64,000 nucleotides of DNA, taken from assembly GCA_017558005.1 (NCBI GenBank), contig JAFYWN010000015.1, positions 1 through 64,000 on the forward strand, given 5' to 3'. The translations under genes and the position numbers were made by a program. Below are positions 27,600 through 36,392 of this stretch, in pieces (within the stretch, counting starts at the first letter, position 1; every line of letters starts with the position of its first letter). The notes under the pieces were generated by a model. It was given only the letters and a program-made list of their open reading frames with translations, did not search any database and had not been told where the DNA came from. This DNA comes from Kiritimatiellia bacterium (GTDB lineage: Bacteria; Verrucomicrobiota; Kiritimatiellia; RFP12; DVOR01).

Positions 27600-28364
27600 T
27601 CAATGCCGCATCTTTTGATAGGGCAAGGTCACAAAGAAAATTGCACCCAAAATGTTGCCGATGGTGACAAAGAAGAGGTTCGTGCCATACCCTGCGAGCG
27701 TCACCTCTGGGCCTGCGCCATTCGCCAAAGCAATGCCAATAATACTCATATTTGCAATGCTATGTTCAAATCCGCAGACCATGAAGATGAGGATACACCA
27801 AATCGTCATAATCAATTTGCCCGTCTCACTCTTCATCCGCACACCGCACCAAATCGCCAAGCAGACGCAGATGTTACACAAAATACCACGCACCACCATC
27901 TCAATCGGGCCCAAGGCCACCTTGGACGAAGCAACCTGATGGAAATAATTCACCACGTCTGGCACTTCATTCGCACCCGACACGAAGTACAACCCAATCA
28001 AAATCCAGGTGCCCAAGAGGTTGCCCAACCAGTTGACCAACCACAGTAAGCACGCCATCCGCCAAGAGATTTTCTTCTCCCATGCCGCCGCAGAGAGCAC
28101 TAAGTTATTGCCCGTGAAGAGTTCGCAACCTGCCATCACAGCGAGACTCAGTGCCGACGAGAAGGCAATCGCCGCCATAATCTTGGAAGCGGGGCCCATG
28201 AGCGGGGTCAACAACCCACCGATGCTCAGCGCCACCATACTTCCAAACGTGATAAACATACCCGCCACCATCGACGAGATGATATATCCACGCGGATTAC
28301 GAAAATACAACGAGATCTTGGCCAAGGCAGAGCCGCACAGGCGGCGATAAGCGTCACAATACAT
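27600..28364 (-). CDS. Formate/nitrite transporter family channel
   Basis: A 254-residue membrane protein with six predicted helices, the FNT fold that forms pentameric anion channels for formate, nitrite or hydrosulfide. GCELFTGNNLVLSAAAWEKKISWRM is the first signature and GFEHSIANMSIIGIALANG the second, carrying the central His (GFEHSIAN). TIGNILGAIFFVTLPY closes the family pattern. The ion is not decided by sequence alone. The ATG at 28364 (MYCDAYRRL) has GGAG at 7 bases; the upstream extension is unsupported. Confidence 0.9.
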   Translation of the reverse strand: MYCDAYRRLCGSALAKISLYFRNPRGYIISSMVAGMFITFGSMVALSIGGLLTPLMGPASKIMAAIAFSSALSLAVMAGCELFTGNNLVLSAAAWEKKISWRMACLLWLVNWLGNLLGTWILIGLYFVSGANEVPDVVNYFHQVASSKVALGPIEMVVRGILCNICVCLAIWCGVRMKSETGKLIMTIWCILIFMVCGFEHSIANMSIIGIALANGAGPEVTLAGYGTNLFFVTIGNILGAIFFVTLPYQKMRH

Positions 28365-28574
28365 GCACTTCTCCGTAGGTAAAAGACGAAAAACGGATGT
28401 TTCAATTAAAATAACACGTTTCCCCCACAATCGCAAGCACCTTTTCTAACGCACCTCACCCATCAAAGCCCCTCCAAGCAGCCACGCACGCATTATCTCC
28501 TCCACCGATATCACCTCGAGTAGCGCCACAAATGAAGCCACCAAGCCCCCGTCCCTCGTTCTCTTCCTTGAAAT

Positions 28575-28604
28575 AAAAAAGCCTGACTCCTTTCGGAATC
28601 AGGC
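28575..28604 (-). terminator. 5S rRNA terminator
   Basis: GCCTGACTCC (28581-28590) pairs with GGAATCAGGC (28595-28604) via one G/T pair and a TTTC loop. On the minus strand a T-run follows (28575-28580). It sits 11 bases past the 5S 3' end. Confidence 0.92.
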
Positions 28605-28614
28605 AATTTAAAAA

Positions 28615-28728
28615 CCCGGCAGCGTGCTACTCTCCCACCAGCGAACCTGGCAGTACCCTCGCCGATGAGGCTCTTCACTTCCGTGTTCGGAATGGGAACG
28701 GGTGTTACATCCTCTCTATGGCCACCGG
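28615..28728 (-). rRNA. rrf: 5S ribosomal RNA
   Basis: Read on the minus strand, the gene begins CCGGTGGCCATAGAGAGG and contains the loop C/helix III core CCCGTTCCCATTCCGAACA, followed by GGAAGTGAAG and the loop E/helix IV-V region, ending in GCTGCCGGG. The 5' CCGGTGGC pairs with the 3' GCTGCCGG as helix I. About 114 nt, followed at once by a terminator. No 23S, 16S or tRNA gene is adjacent on either side, so this copy is unlinked. Confidence 0.95.
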
Positions 28729-28941
28729 ATAAGTGACTCAATCCTCACGCCGTGAGCAATTGAATGGCGCGTAGTTTACCATAAATCAATGACCGCACCG
28801 CATCTTTTTTACACTTTTTTAAGATTTTAATCCTCTTACAGAAAGCAACCCGATGTCTGACCTCTACGCGCGCCTCTTTTTAGTTTTTCGCCGCCCCCGC
28901 ATGACCACTTTAGGCAGGCTGGGAGCAACCCCGCTTCAAGA

Positions 28942-29373
28942 TTAATCCAATAGCATCCCCAAGCACTGGCTCCAGAATTTCCACGCGCCAAGAATCGCCG
29001 CGGCAATCATGATCGCGATAAAAAAGATTTTCACGGGGGTTGATTCAAAGAAAGAGGGCGATGCTTTCACCTCTTCCCAAGGGAACGCCGTCTTCCAGTT
29101 GGGCTTTTGATCGAGGTAATCATGAAAGAGCTTACGTACTTCCTCTAACGAGACCTCACGCGCACACCGATAAAGCTTCTTTTCTGTTGCCTCTTGATAC
29201 TCTAATTCCAACGGACACCCTGACTCAAAGTCTACTTGCAAAAAGTCATATTCCGACGTTTCTTGAACTAAAACAATGAAGCCCTCTTCCCGATCAACGT
29301 GTTGAAAGCTATAGTCAATGAGTGCATGCGTAGCCGTCTGCACGGGTGTATGTTCGGTTTCAATCTTCATCAT
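28942..29373 (-). CDS. Small tail-anchored membrane protein of unknown function
   Basis: 143 residues from the ATG at 29373 (GAGGA six bases before it). The first 115 or so residues are acidic and soluble (GFIVLVQETSEYDFLQVDFESGCPLELEYQEATEKKLYRC), and a single hydrophobic helix lies near the C-terminus (VKIFFIAIMIAAAILGAWKFW), giving a tail-anchored layout. I recognise no family. Neighbours (5S rRNA downstream, NAD(P)HX repair enzyme upstream) give no functional hint. Confidence 0.6.
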   Translation of the reverse strand: MMKIETEHTPVQTATHALIDYSFQHVDREEGFIVLVQETSEYDFLQVDFESGCPLELEYQEATEKKLYRCAREVSLEEVRKLFHDYLDQKPNWKTAFPWEEVKASPSFFESTPVKIFFIAIMIAAAILGAWKFWSQCLGMLLD

Positions 29374-29510
29374 CTGCTTCCTCAATTCTGCTATCGTGTG
29401 TTCACCTGATGAATGGCATTAGCGAGTGTTCGCCTGCATAACAATCTTACAAAGGGGAACCTTATGCGCTTGTCTCAATGATGCACTCACAGCGAATGCC
29501 AATGGGCATG

Positions 29511-31052
29511 TTAGAGACGAAGGGTTTGGAAGAGGTCGGTGGCAATGAGGGACTCTTGTCCGTGCATAAAGACGGCGCGGTCGCCGGCAATAGCGTGTTG
29601 GTAAACCCCCAAACAGGCGGCATCTTCGGTGCCGAGGCCACGCGCCAAAAGACCCACTATCACGCCCGTTAATACATCCCCTGTGCCCGCAGTTGCCATA
29701 CCAGGATTACCACTCATGCAGAGATGCACCTGCCCTCCGGGTTCGGCAACCAAGGTGTGGTGCCCCTTCAAGACGGTAATTGCGTGATAGGTAGCGGCAA
29801 TCGCACGTGCCGCGGCAGGACGATCGCGTTGGATTTCCTGTGGGGTTACGCCGAGCAATCGTGCTGCTTCGCCAGGATGCGGCGTCAAAATAAGGCGTAA
29901 GGTTGATTTATCTGCACTCCAGCCCTCTTTTCGCAATTCGGCAAGAGCGGTCAACGCATCTGCATCTACCACGGTACGCGGCAATGAGGCTTCGCTCACC
30001 AACGTCCGCAAAAGGTCCATCTTAATCGCATCAAAAACGCCCATGCCTGGCCCAATCGCCAAGGCATCACACCCCGCAGCGACATCGACCAACTCAGCTT
30101 CGGGATCCGAAAAGACCGCTTCTGGCACCCAGTGTGCTGCAGCGGCACGAGAACAGTCGGGCACATCTAATGTCACCAAACCGCACCCTGCGCGATACGC
30201 GGCCAATGCCGAAAGCACAGGCGCATGCGGATAGATGCGCGAACCACCAATAATCACCGCATGACCATAACTCCGCTTATGCGAGTCCAAGCGACGATCA
30301 GGGCGAAGATAGTAGCGCAATTCGGGTTCAGCGATTAACTCAATCGCCTCTGGCGGCAGGCACTCATGCGCCTCTAAGACATCGCCAGGAATGCCGATAT
30401 CCACCACACGCAGTTCACCCAAATAGGTGCATGCCGCAGGAGAGGTGAAGCCAATCTTCGGACGCGAAAAGGTAACCGTGATATCTGCGCGGACCGCTTC
30501 GCCTGGCGCCATGCCAGAATCGGCATCCAATCCACTGGGTACATCCACAGAGAGCACCGGACAATCCGACGAAGTCCCATTAATCCAATGGATTGCCGTC
30601 GCCACTGCACCTGTTGGGACGCCCTTTGAGCCGATACCCAAAAGCGCATCAATAATCAATGCGCGACGCGGAGAAACGGCGGGATCTGCCCATGGATTAT
30701 CCACCCACGCTTCAGACGAGGGCAATACCTGCGGTTGGATTCCTGTGGCACACATATCCTTCCAAGCGCGAGAGGCATCCCCCTTCAAGCGCGTCGCCAC
30801 GCAGGTCATCAAGACACTTACATCATAGCCGTCCACCTTCAAGCAACGCGCCGCGACGAATCCATCGCCCCCATTATTGCCTGGGCCACAAAGAATTACA
30901 CAACGATTCAGCCCGGCGCGCTTCATGATGCGTTCGGCACGACGTGCCACTGCGGCACCTGCACGACACATTGCCGTATAAGAGGGCAAGTTACGTTGCG
31001 CAAAAGTCACCGTTTCTGCTTCGCGAATACCATCAACACTGATCCACTTCAT
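29511..31052 (-). CDS. nnr: Bifunctional NAD(P)HX epimerase/dehydratase
   Basis: Repairs hydrated NADH and NADPH. The N-terminal YjeF epimerase half has CGPGNNGGDGFVAARCL (about residues 55-71) and DALLGIGSKG. The C-terminal ADP-dependent dehydratase half has AIGPGMG, TVVDADALTAL, LILTPHPGEAARLLG, VLKGHHTLVAEP and GNPGMATAGTGDVLTG with the catalytic Asp. 513 residues is the expected size of the fused form. A TATAAT (minus strand, 31085-31080) and an AAGGAG site precede the ATG. Confidence 0.96.
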   Translation of the reverse strand: MKWISVDGIREAETVTFAQRNLPSYTAMCRAGAAVARRAERIMKRAGLNRCVILCGPGNNGGDGFVAARCLKVDGYDVSVLMTCVATRLKGDASRAWKDMCATGIQPQVLPSSEAWVDNPWADPAVSPRRALIIDALLGIGSKGVPTGAVATAIHWINGTSSDCPVLSVDVPSGLDADSGMAPGEAVRADITVTFSRPKIGFTSPAACTYLGELRVVDIGIPGDVLEAHECLPPEAIELIAEPELRYYLRPDRRLDSHKRSYGHAVIIGGSRIYPHAPVLSALAAYRAGCGLVTLDVPDCSRAAAAHWVPEAVFSDPEAELVDVAAGCDALAIGPGMGVFDAIKMDLLRTLVSEASLPRTVVDADALTALAELRKEGWSADKSTLRLILTPHPGEAARLLGVTPQEIQRDRPAAARAIAATYHAITVLKGHHTLVAEPGGQVHLCMSGNPGMATAGTGDVLTGVIVGLLARGLGTEDAACLGVYQHAIAGDRAVFMHGQESLIATDLFQTLRL

Positions 31053-31235
31053 CGTGTGCTCCTTCTCAAATCGCTACTCATTATACCACCCTTTCACCCC
31101 TCTACGCAAAGGTCCCCCGATGTGTTCTCCTCCGTATCCAAGGATACAGTTTAATTTTCCAATCGAAAATCTCTCCTATAAAGAGATGGAATTATGCTAA
31201 ACTATCCCTGTTCATCAAGAAAGGACTTCACGAAC

Positions 31236-32672
31236 ATGAAGAAAATGACTGCTTTTGCCGCGTTAATTCTCGCGGTCTCTGCGCAAGCCGCAATCTCCAA
31301 TGTTGCCTTTAAGCCCTCTGGCGTCCCCGCTTTTGTTGGCGAAGGTGAGTTCTCTATCGGCGCCTTGACGTTAAAATCTGACAAAACGGCTTCAATTGAC
31401 AAGGTGCAAATCAGCATCAAAGGCACCCATGCAAAGGATTTGACCACCTTGCGCCTGGGTAAAACCAAAGGCACCATTACTGGTGACACCGTCACCTTTG
31501 ATGTTCCGGTCAATGAAGGCGATTGCTACTACACGGTCTTCGCTGAAGTGCCTAAAACTGCCGACCTCACCCGTAAGTTGATGATTGAAGGCGTGCCCGT
31601 TCGCCTCGGTAGCATTGTCACCCGCCCCAACCAGAAGATTGTGGATGCCAATCGCACCTCGAAGAACTTCCGCATCCCTGGCATTGTTGAAACCAATACT
31701 GGCGCCCTCGTGGCAGTTTTTGACAACCGCTTCAACCATGCAGGTGACTTGCCCGCAGACATCACCGTCGGCGTGAGCATCTCTAAGGACAAGGGTGTCA
31801 CCTGGTCTCCTATCCGCACCGCAATGGATTACAAAAATCTCCCTGGCGGCCACGGCATCGGCGACCCCACCATTCTCTTTGACCCCGTGACGAAGCGCCT
31901 TTGGATTGCAGCGCTCCGCGCCCCCAAGAGCGGTCACCCCATTTGGACCTCTGTGAAGGGTTCAATCAGCCCTGATGACTGCGGTCAGTTCATCCTCTCC
32001 TACTCTGACGATGACGGCGCAACATGGTCTGCTCCCATCAACATCACGAAGGACGTGAAGCGTCTCGGCGATCCTGACACCGCTGAATGGGGTCTCCTCT
32101 TCCAGGGTCCTGGCGCTGGTATCGCCATGAAGGATGGCACCCTCGTCTTCCCCGCACAGATTTGGGGTAATCGCGGCGGCGCTCCGCACCATGGCGTGCT
32201 CGTCTACTCGAAGAATCATGGCAAGACCTGGACTAGCTCTAAGGCAATGCCTTGGGGTGGCTCTGAATCCACCGTGGCACAATTGCCCGATGGCTCGCTC
32301 CTCCTCAACACCCGTGAAGGCGGCGGTCCTGCCACCCGTATCACCGCTCGCACCACAGACCTCGGTCAGACTTGGGAAAAGGTTGAAACCGAAGCACTCC
32401 GTCAACCCGGCAACCTCTGCCAGGCAGCCTACTTGATGCTCAATAACAAGCTTTACTTCTCCAACCCCAATTCGGGCGGTCGCAACACGATGACCCTCCG
32501 CGTTTCGGAAGATGGTGGTAAGACTTGGCCCCGTAGCCTTGTCTACGATCCGCGCAATTGCGCTGGTTACTCCTCGACCTGCCCTGTGGATGGCAACTCC
32601 ATCGGCATCATCTACGAAGGCACCTCCGATTACCACTACTTCGTGCGCATCCCCGAATCCGACCTCAACTGA
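31236..32672 (+). CDS. nanH: Secreted exo-alpha-sialidase (GH33)
   Basis: Releases terminal sialic acids from glycoconjugates. 478 residues: cleavable signal peptide (MKKMTAFAALILAVSAQA), an N-terminal beta domain of about 110 residues, then the six-blade propeller starting with the catalytic-arginine motif FRIPG near residue 145. Five Asp boxes (SxDxGxTW type) lie near residues 183, 256, 325, 373 and 423. The ATG at 31236 has AAAGGA upstream. No transport or catabolic nan genes are adjacent, so only the release step is shown here. A role on host mucin is inferred from family knowledge. Confidence 0.93.
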   Translation: MKKMTAFAALILAVSAQAAISNVAFKPSGVPAFVGEGEFSIGALTLKSDKTASIDKVQISIKGTHAKDLTTLRLGKTKGTITGDTVTFDVPVNEGDCYYTVFAEVPKTADLTRKLMIEGVPVRLGSIVTRPNQKIVDANRTSKNFRIPGIVETNTGALVAVFDNRFNHAGDLPADITVGVSISKDKGVTWSPIRTAMDYKNLPGGHGIGDPTILFDPVTKRLWIAALRAPKSGHPIWTSVKGSISPDDCGQFILSYSDDDGATWSAPINITKDVKRLGDPDTAEWGLLFQGPGAGIAMKDGTLVFPAQIWGNRGGAPHHGVLVYSKNHGKTWTSSKAMPWGGSESTVAQLPDGSLLLNTREGGGPATRITARTTDLGQTWEKVETEALRQPGNLCQAAYLMLNNKLYFSNPNSGGRNTMTLRVSEDGGKTWPRSLVYDPRNCAGYSSTCPVDGNSIGIIYEGTSDYHYFVRIPESDLN

Positions 32673-32690
32673 GGCGGATCGGGCTTGAAA

Positions 32691-32769
32691 GCCGCCGCAC
32701 TTCCCGTTGCTTCCGCCCCGCGTTTACGCGCATTCACGGCGAACCAAACGGTTGATGCGGCGGTTTTTT
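32691..32769 (+). terminator. Long-loop terminator after the sialidase gene
   Basis: CCGCCGCA (32692-32699) pairs with TGCGGCGG (32756-32763), followed by TTTTTT (32764-32769). The 56-base loop contains smaller hairpins such as CGCG/CGCG. Confidence 0.65.
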
Positions 32770-32782
32770 ACATCCCTTTCAC

Positions 32783-33385
32783 ATGAATTTCTCCCCAGAA
32801 ACCCCGCTATCAAAACTTACCTTCACCGTGCTGGACTTTGAAACAACCGGTTCGGTAAAGGGATTCGACTGTCTCCCTTGGCAACTTGGTGCCGTGACGG
32901 CGAGTAAGGCGGGGATTTTATTGGAGCAATCGCGCTTTGACACGCTCTTACGCGTGCCCGAGTCACACCGATTCTCTGGTAGAGCGCCGGGCCAACACGC
33001 CCTCCTTCGCGCGGAAATTGCCGCCGCACCTGAACCAATGTCCCTCTGGCATGAACTCCATGCCGCGCTCTCTCGCACCATTCCAGTGGCCCATAATGCC
33101 GCCACCGAACGCAATGTCTTGGCGCGCCTTGCGCCAATGACGCATTACCCTTATTGGTTGGATACACTCCGTCTCGTGCGAAAGGTCTATCCCTCCCTGC
33201 CAAGTTATGCGTTAGATGAGGTGATCCCGATCTTAGGCCTAACGCCTGAATTGCACCGTCTTGTCCCAGGCCGCGAAGCACATGATGCTTACTACGATGC
33301 CGTTGCTTGCGCACTCCTCCTCGTCCATCTTCTTTCTTTGCCAGGTTGGGCTGACCTAACCTTAGCGGAAGCCGTCGCACTATGA
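32783..33385 (+). CDS. DnaQ-like 3'-5' exonuclease (DEDDh family)
   Basis: 200-residue exonuclease-domain protein. Exo I is VLDFETTG, Exo II lies in AHNAATERNVL, and Exo III is EAHDAYYDAVA with the DEDDh histidine (AHDAYYDA). It has no polymerase or PHP domain, so it is a stand-alone proofreading or nucleic-acid trimming enzyme rather than a DNA polymerase III epsilon subunit with certainty. The stop overlaps the next start by 4 bp. Confidence 0.88.
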   Translation: MNFSPETPLSKLTFTVLDFETTGSVKGFDCLPWQLGAVTASKAGILLEQSRFDTLLRVPESHRFSGRAPGQHALLRAEIAAAPEPMSLWHELHAALSRTIPVAHNAATERNVLARLAPMTHYPYWLDTLRLVRKVYPSLPSYALDEVIPILGLTPELHRLVPGREAHDAYYDAVACALLLVHLLSLPGWADLTLAEAVAL

Positions 33386-34038
33386 ACCCCACTCGCCTCC
33401 TTTCCTCCCTCCTGCCTCACCTCGCCGCGGCACTCATCGCAATCTTCTTCTGCATCGTCAACACCTGCCCGCTCCTCTTCGCAGACAAACTTCCCGAAGT
33501 AGACTCTCTCTTTTCGGCACTGCTTCAGGGGCAAGCGGTCTCATTGCCCTTGATGCTCTTCCCCGTCATTCTCACCTTTGTTCTTCCCGATGGCCCCACC
33601 ACCGTCAAATCGTGGTTCGCGCGCCCCAACTGCACCCTGCGTGGGCTCATCTGGCTCTTTGTCATGATGTTCCTCAGCTCCACCATTATCCTTACGGTGC
33701 TTTCGCCGGCCGAGGACCAACCCATCGTAGCGATTTTCAAACTCCTTCAAGGTTGGCAAATTGGCGTCATCGCGACCTTTATCTGTCTCATCGTCCCCTT
33801 TGTGGAAGAACTGCTCTATCGCGGCGTAATGACCCGTGGTCTCCCCACCCATGTGGCACTTATCTATAGTTCGATTCTCTTCGCTCTTTCGCATGGCGTA
33901 AATGTCTACCTGCTGCCGCTCTTCCTCACGGGATGGATGCTCGGCATCATCCGTCTGCGCACGGGAAGCCTCTACACCTCCGTCGCCTGCCACGCGGCAT
34001 TTAACACACTCTCGCTCCTCCTCGCGACCTTCGCCTAA
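33382..34038 (+). CDS. CPBP-family intramembrane glutamic protease
   Basis: 218-residue membrane protein with about six spans. The catalytic motifs of the CAAX/CPBP (Abi) family are visible: FVEELLYRGVM (EExxxR), ALSHGVN (the second-motif histidine) and CHAAFN. Family members include CAAX prenyl proteases and bacteriocin-immunity proteins; the substrate here is unknown. It begins inside the stop of the exonuclease gene (ATGA), so both are translated from one message. Confidence 0.88.
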   Translation: MNPTRLLSSLLPHLAAALIAIFFCIVNTCPLLFADKLPEVDSLFSALLQGQAVSLPLMLFPVILTFVLPDGPTTVKSWFARPNCTLRGLIWLFVMMFLSSTIILTVLSPAEDQPIVAIFKLLQGWQIGVIATFICLIVPFVEELLYRGVMTRGLPTHVALIYSSILFALSHGVNVYLLPLFLTGWMLGIIRLRTGSLYTSVACHAAFNTLSLLLATFA

Positions 34039-34072
34039 TCTCTTTTCCCTCTGTTCCCACCTTCAAAACAAC

Positions 34073-34098
34073 TGCGCCTCGCCGAAAGACGAGGCGCA
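34073..34098. terminator. Bidirectional terminator between CPBP and LysE genes
   Basis: TGCGCCTCG (34073-34081) pairs perfectly with CGAGGCGCA (34090-34098), loop CCGAAAGA. T-rich tails occur on both strands. It lies between two convergent genes. Confidence 0.8.
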
Positions 34099-34122
34099 TG
34101 GTTTATTGTTTTCTCAAAAAAA

Positions 34123-34755
34123 TCATCCCTTTCGAAAACACCACATACGCACCAAGGGGACCAAAATCCACACCGCAATAGCCCCCACCGCACCCGCAGC
34201 GCACCGTGAAAGCCACTGCGCAGCCGAGGGCATCGCTTGTAGACCCGCCGAGAGTAACCCGCCCAAAAGCGCAATCATCCCCATCACCACAAAGGCGCTC
34301 ACCATAAAGAGCCCGCCCAAAAGACACAACCACGCCGTGCGACGCGTGCATCCCTCTGGTAAAAAGCGCGGCAAAAAGGCGAGGAAGAAGAGGATGACCT
34401 TGGGATTAGAGAGGTTCAAGATAATACCTTTGAGATAGAACCCGAAGAGACTCCGTGCTTCGGCGGCCTGCGGTTCAAGCCCACCGCCCCACATGCCAAT
34501 CGCCACCCAAATCAAATAGAGTGCGCCAACTGCCGCAATACCATCGGCAAATCGTGGAAAACGATGAAGCAGTGCCGCAGCACCTAAGGTCGCGGCGGCG
34601 ATATGAACGCACAATCCGCTCATCAAGCCCGCGGTCACGGCGAATCCCGCAGGCGCGCCAAAGGCGGCAGCCTGTGCTAAAACAAAGCAATTATCTGGTC
34701 CAGGTGCTAAGGCCACCAAAAGACAGGTGCCGATATAAACCCACAACTTTATCAT
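34123..34755 (-). CDS. LysE/RhtB family amino-acid exporter
   Basis: 210-residue inner-membrane protein with six predicted helices. The N-terminal LLVALAPGPDNCFVLAQAAAFG matches the family signature (PGPNxxxV), and the later GFYLKGIILNLSNPKVILFFLAFLPRFL is the second conserved block. Family members export lysine, homoserine, threonine or related amino acids; the specific substrate is not evident. Confidence 0.88.
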   Translation of the reverse strand: MIKLWVYIGTCLLVALAPGPDNCFVLAQAAAFGAPAGFAVTAGLMSGLCVHIAAATLGAAALLHRFPRFADGIAAVGALYLIWVAIGMWGGGLEPQAAEARSLFGFYLKGIILNLSNPKVILFFLAFLPRFLPEGCTRRTAWLCLLGGLFMVSAFVVMGMIALLGGLLSAGLQAMPSAAQWLSRCAAGAVGAIAVWILVPLVRMWCFRKG

Positions 34756-34828
34756 TGTTTTACACCTGCCAAGTTGTACCCAAGGGCATCCGAAAATGCG
34801 TTTCTTCCACGCATTCCCATGCCCCTCC

Positions 34829-35401
34829 TCATACTTTATTGGAGAGATTCGCCTTTACCCATGCCGAGACCACCGACTGGGGGAGCCCCATCACATTGGT
34901 ATACGAGCCGATTCGCTCTGCGATGAGCAAATCACCACACTCATTAATATCGTAAGCACCCGCACGATCAAGGGGTTTGACGCGGTCAAGATACTCTTGC
35001 ACCGTGCCTAATCCATATTGCTTAAAGACCAAACTCGTGGCTTCAATAAAGAGATCGGGGTCGCGATGGCCTGGTTTTAAGAAGGCCACTGCAGTGTAAA
35101 CCTGTTGACTCCGACCTGAATAGTCCAAGAGCCACTGTTGCGCCTCTTCGTAATCCTTCGGCTTACCCAAGACCTTCCCATTAAAAGCCACCACCGTATC
35201 AGCCGCCAAGATGACCTCATGTGGATAACGTTTTGCCACCGAGAGCGCCTTCAGCGCAGCATTTTGGCCCACGGTCGCAACGGGATCCCCCACGCGCACG
35301 CTCTCTTTGCACGTTGCCAAATGCACTTCAAAGGGAATCTTCAAATGCCGCAAGATTGCTTGGCGACGCGGGGAAGCGGAGGCGAGAATGAGTTTGGCCA
35401 T
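34829..35401 (-). CDS. maf: Maf-family nucleoside triphosphate pyrophosphatase
   Basis: Hydrolyses non-canonical or surplus nucleotides such as dTTP/UTP to monophosphates. MAKLILASASPRRQAILRHL is the classic Maf N-terminus; ILAADTVVAFNGKVLGKPKDYEEAQQWLLDYSGRSQQVYTAV holds the catalytic Asp and conserved lysine, and AGAYDINECG (usually AGAYxIQGxG) follows. 190 residues. It starts 46 bp past the end of the polyprenyl synthase gene and is probably co-transcribed. Confidence 0.93.
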   Translation of the reverse strand: MAKLILASASPRRQAILRHLKIPFEVHLATCKESVRVGDPVATVGQNAALKALSVAKRYPHEVILAADTVVAFNGKVLGKPKDYEEAQQWLLDYSGRSQQVYTAVAFLKPGHRDPDLFIEATSLVFKQYGLGTVQEYLDRVKPLDRAGAYDINECGDLLIAERIGSYTNVMGLPQSVVSAWVKANLSNKV

Positions 35402-35447
35402 GAGATTTTACCGACTCAAATCGTGAGCAACAAACCTTGCGATGTAC

Positions 35448-36299
35448 TTACTGCACGCGCGTTAAGAGAGATTCTGCAAAGGCTCTTAGCACGCTCGTGT
35501 CGCCGGGAAAGGCGTCCAACGTATTGAGTGCCGATTCAGTTTGGGCACGCGCCATCGCCTTGAGCACTTCAGGGTCATTCTGACAGACGGCAAGGGCGTT
35601 GAATTCATTACCCTCTTTCGCCTGGTTGGCATCTAACAAATCATCGACTAATTGGAAGGCCATGCCGATGTGTGCGCCATAAATGTCTGCCGCACGGTAC
35701 TGCACGTCACTCCCATTCGCCGCAATCACCCCCATGCGACAGGCCGCCGCAATCAAGGCGCAGGTTTTTCCAGAGTAAATCCGATGCATTAAATCGGTAT
35801 TCCACTCTGCAGGCGGGATGCGCGTTGCATCAATATCTGCGACCTGGCCGTGGATGACCTCCGTCGCCGCACGCGTCAACTCAGGCAACAATTCCCCCGC
35901 AGACGCACATTCTGCGATGCACGCAAAGGCACGCGCCTGCAAGTAATCCCCTGCCAAAACCGCCGTCGTTTCGCCATACTTCGCCCACACGGTGGGTTGA
36001 CCACGCCGCAGGGAGTCATTATCCATACACGGCAAGTCATCGTGAACAAGGGTGTAACTATGCAGCAATTCAATCGCCAGTGCCGCATTCAGCGCATCCT
36101 TTGGACACGCATTCCCACAGGCTTCTGCAAAGAGTAAGGTTAGCACAGGGCGCACGCGCTTCCCACCCGCAGTCACTGCGTGGCTTGAAGCCGCAAAGAA
36201 TTCCTCTAAGTATGCCTCATCCGTCTTGAAGAAGGTTCGCAACTGCTCATCAATTTGACGCGCCTTTTCTGCGAGCACAGCCTGAATTTCCGCTGTCAT
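35448..36299 (-). CDS. ispA: Short-chain polyprenyl diphosphate synthase (farnesyl/geranylgeranyl type)
   Basis: Condenses IPP with allylic diphosphates. GGKRVRPVL, the first aspartate-rich motif HDDLPCMDNDSLRRGQPT, GDYLQARAF and the second aspartate-rich motif QLVDDLLDANQ are present; the residues before the first motif (YTLVHDDLPCMDND) match IspA-type enzymes. The second motif lacks the usual DVTG tail. 283 residues from the ATG at 36299, which has AAAGGG seven bases upstream; the longer frame has none. It would use the products of the pathway that dxr belongs to. Confidence 0.92.
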   Translation of the reverse strand: MTAEIQAVLAEKARQIDEQLRTFFKTDEAYLEEFFAASSHAVTAGGKRVRPVLTLLFAEACGNACPKDALNAALAIELLHSYTLVHDDLPCMDNDSLRRGQPTVWAKYGETTAVLAGDYLQARAFACIAECASAGELLPELTRAATEVIHGQVADIDATRIPPAEWNTDLMHRIYSGKTCALIAAACRMGVIAANGSDVQYRAADIYGAHIGMAFQLVDDLLDANQAKEGNEFNALAVCQNDPEVLKAMARAQTESALNTLDAFPGDTSVLRAFAESLLTRVQ

Positions 36300-36392
36300 C
36301 TCAACACCCTTTCTAACCATAAAACCCACTGCCTCGCCCCACTCGCCAGATCAACACACGCAATCTGGCGAGAGGCGAATGCTAATGCGGAC

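Noticed and set aside
28511-28741. 76-residue frame over the 5S rRNA
   Set aside because: It is a translation of the rRNA gene.
34035-34351. Overlapping minus-strand small frames after the CPBP gene
   Set aside because: They lie within the LysE gene or the terminator in other frames.
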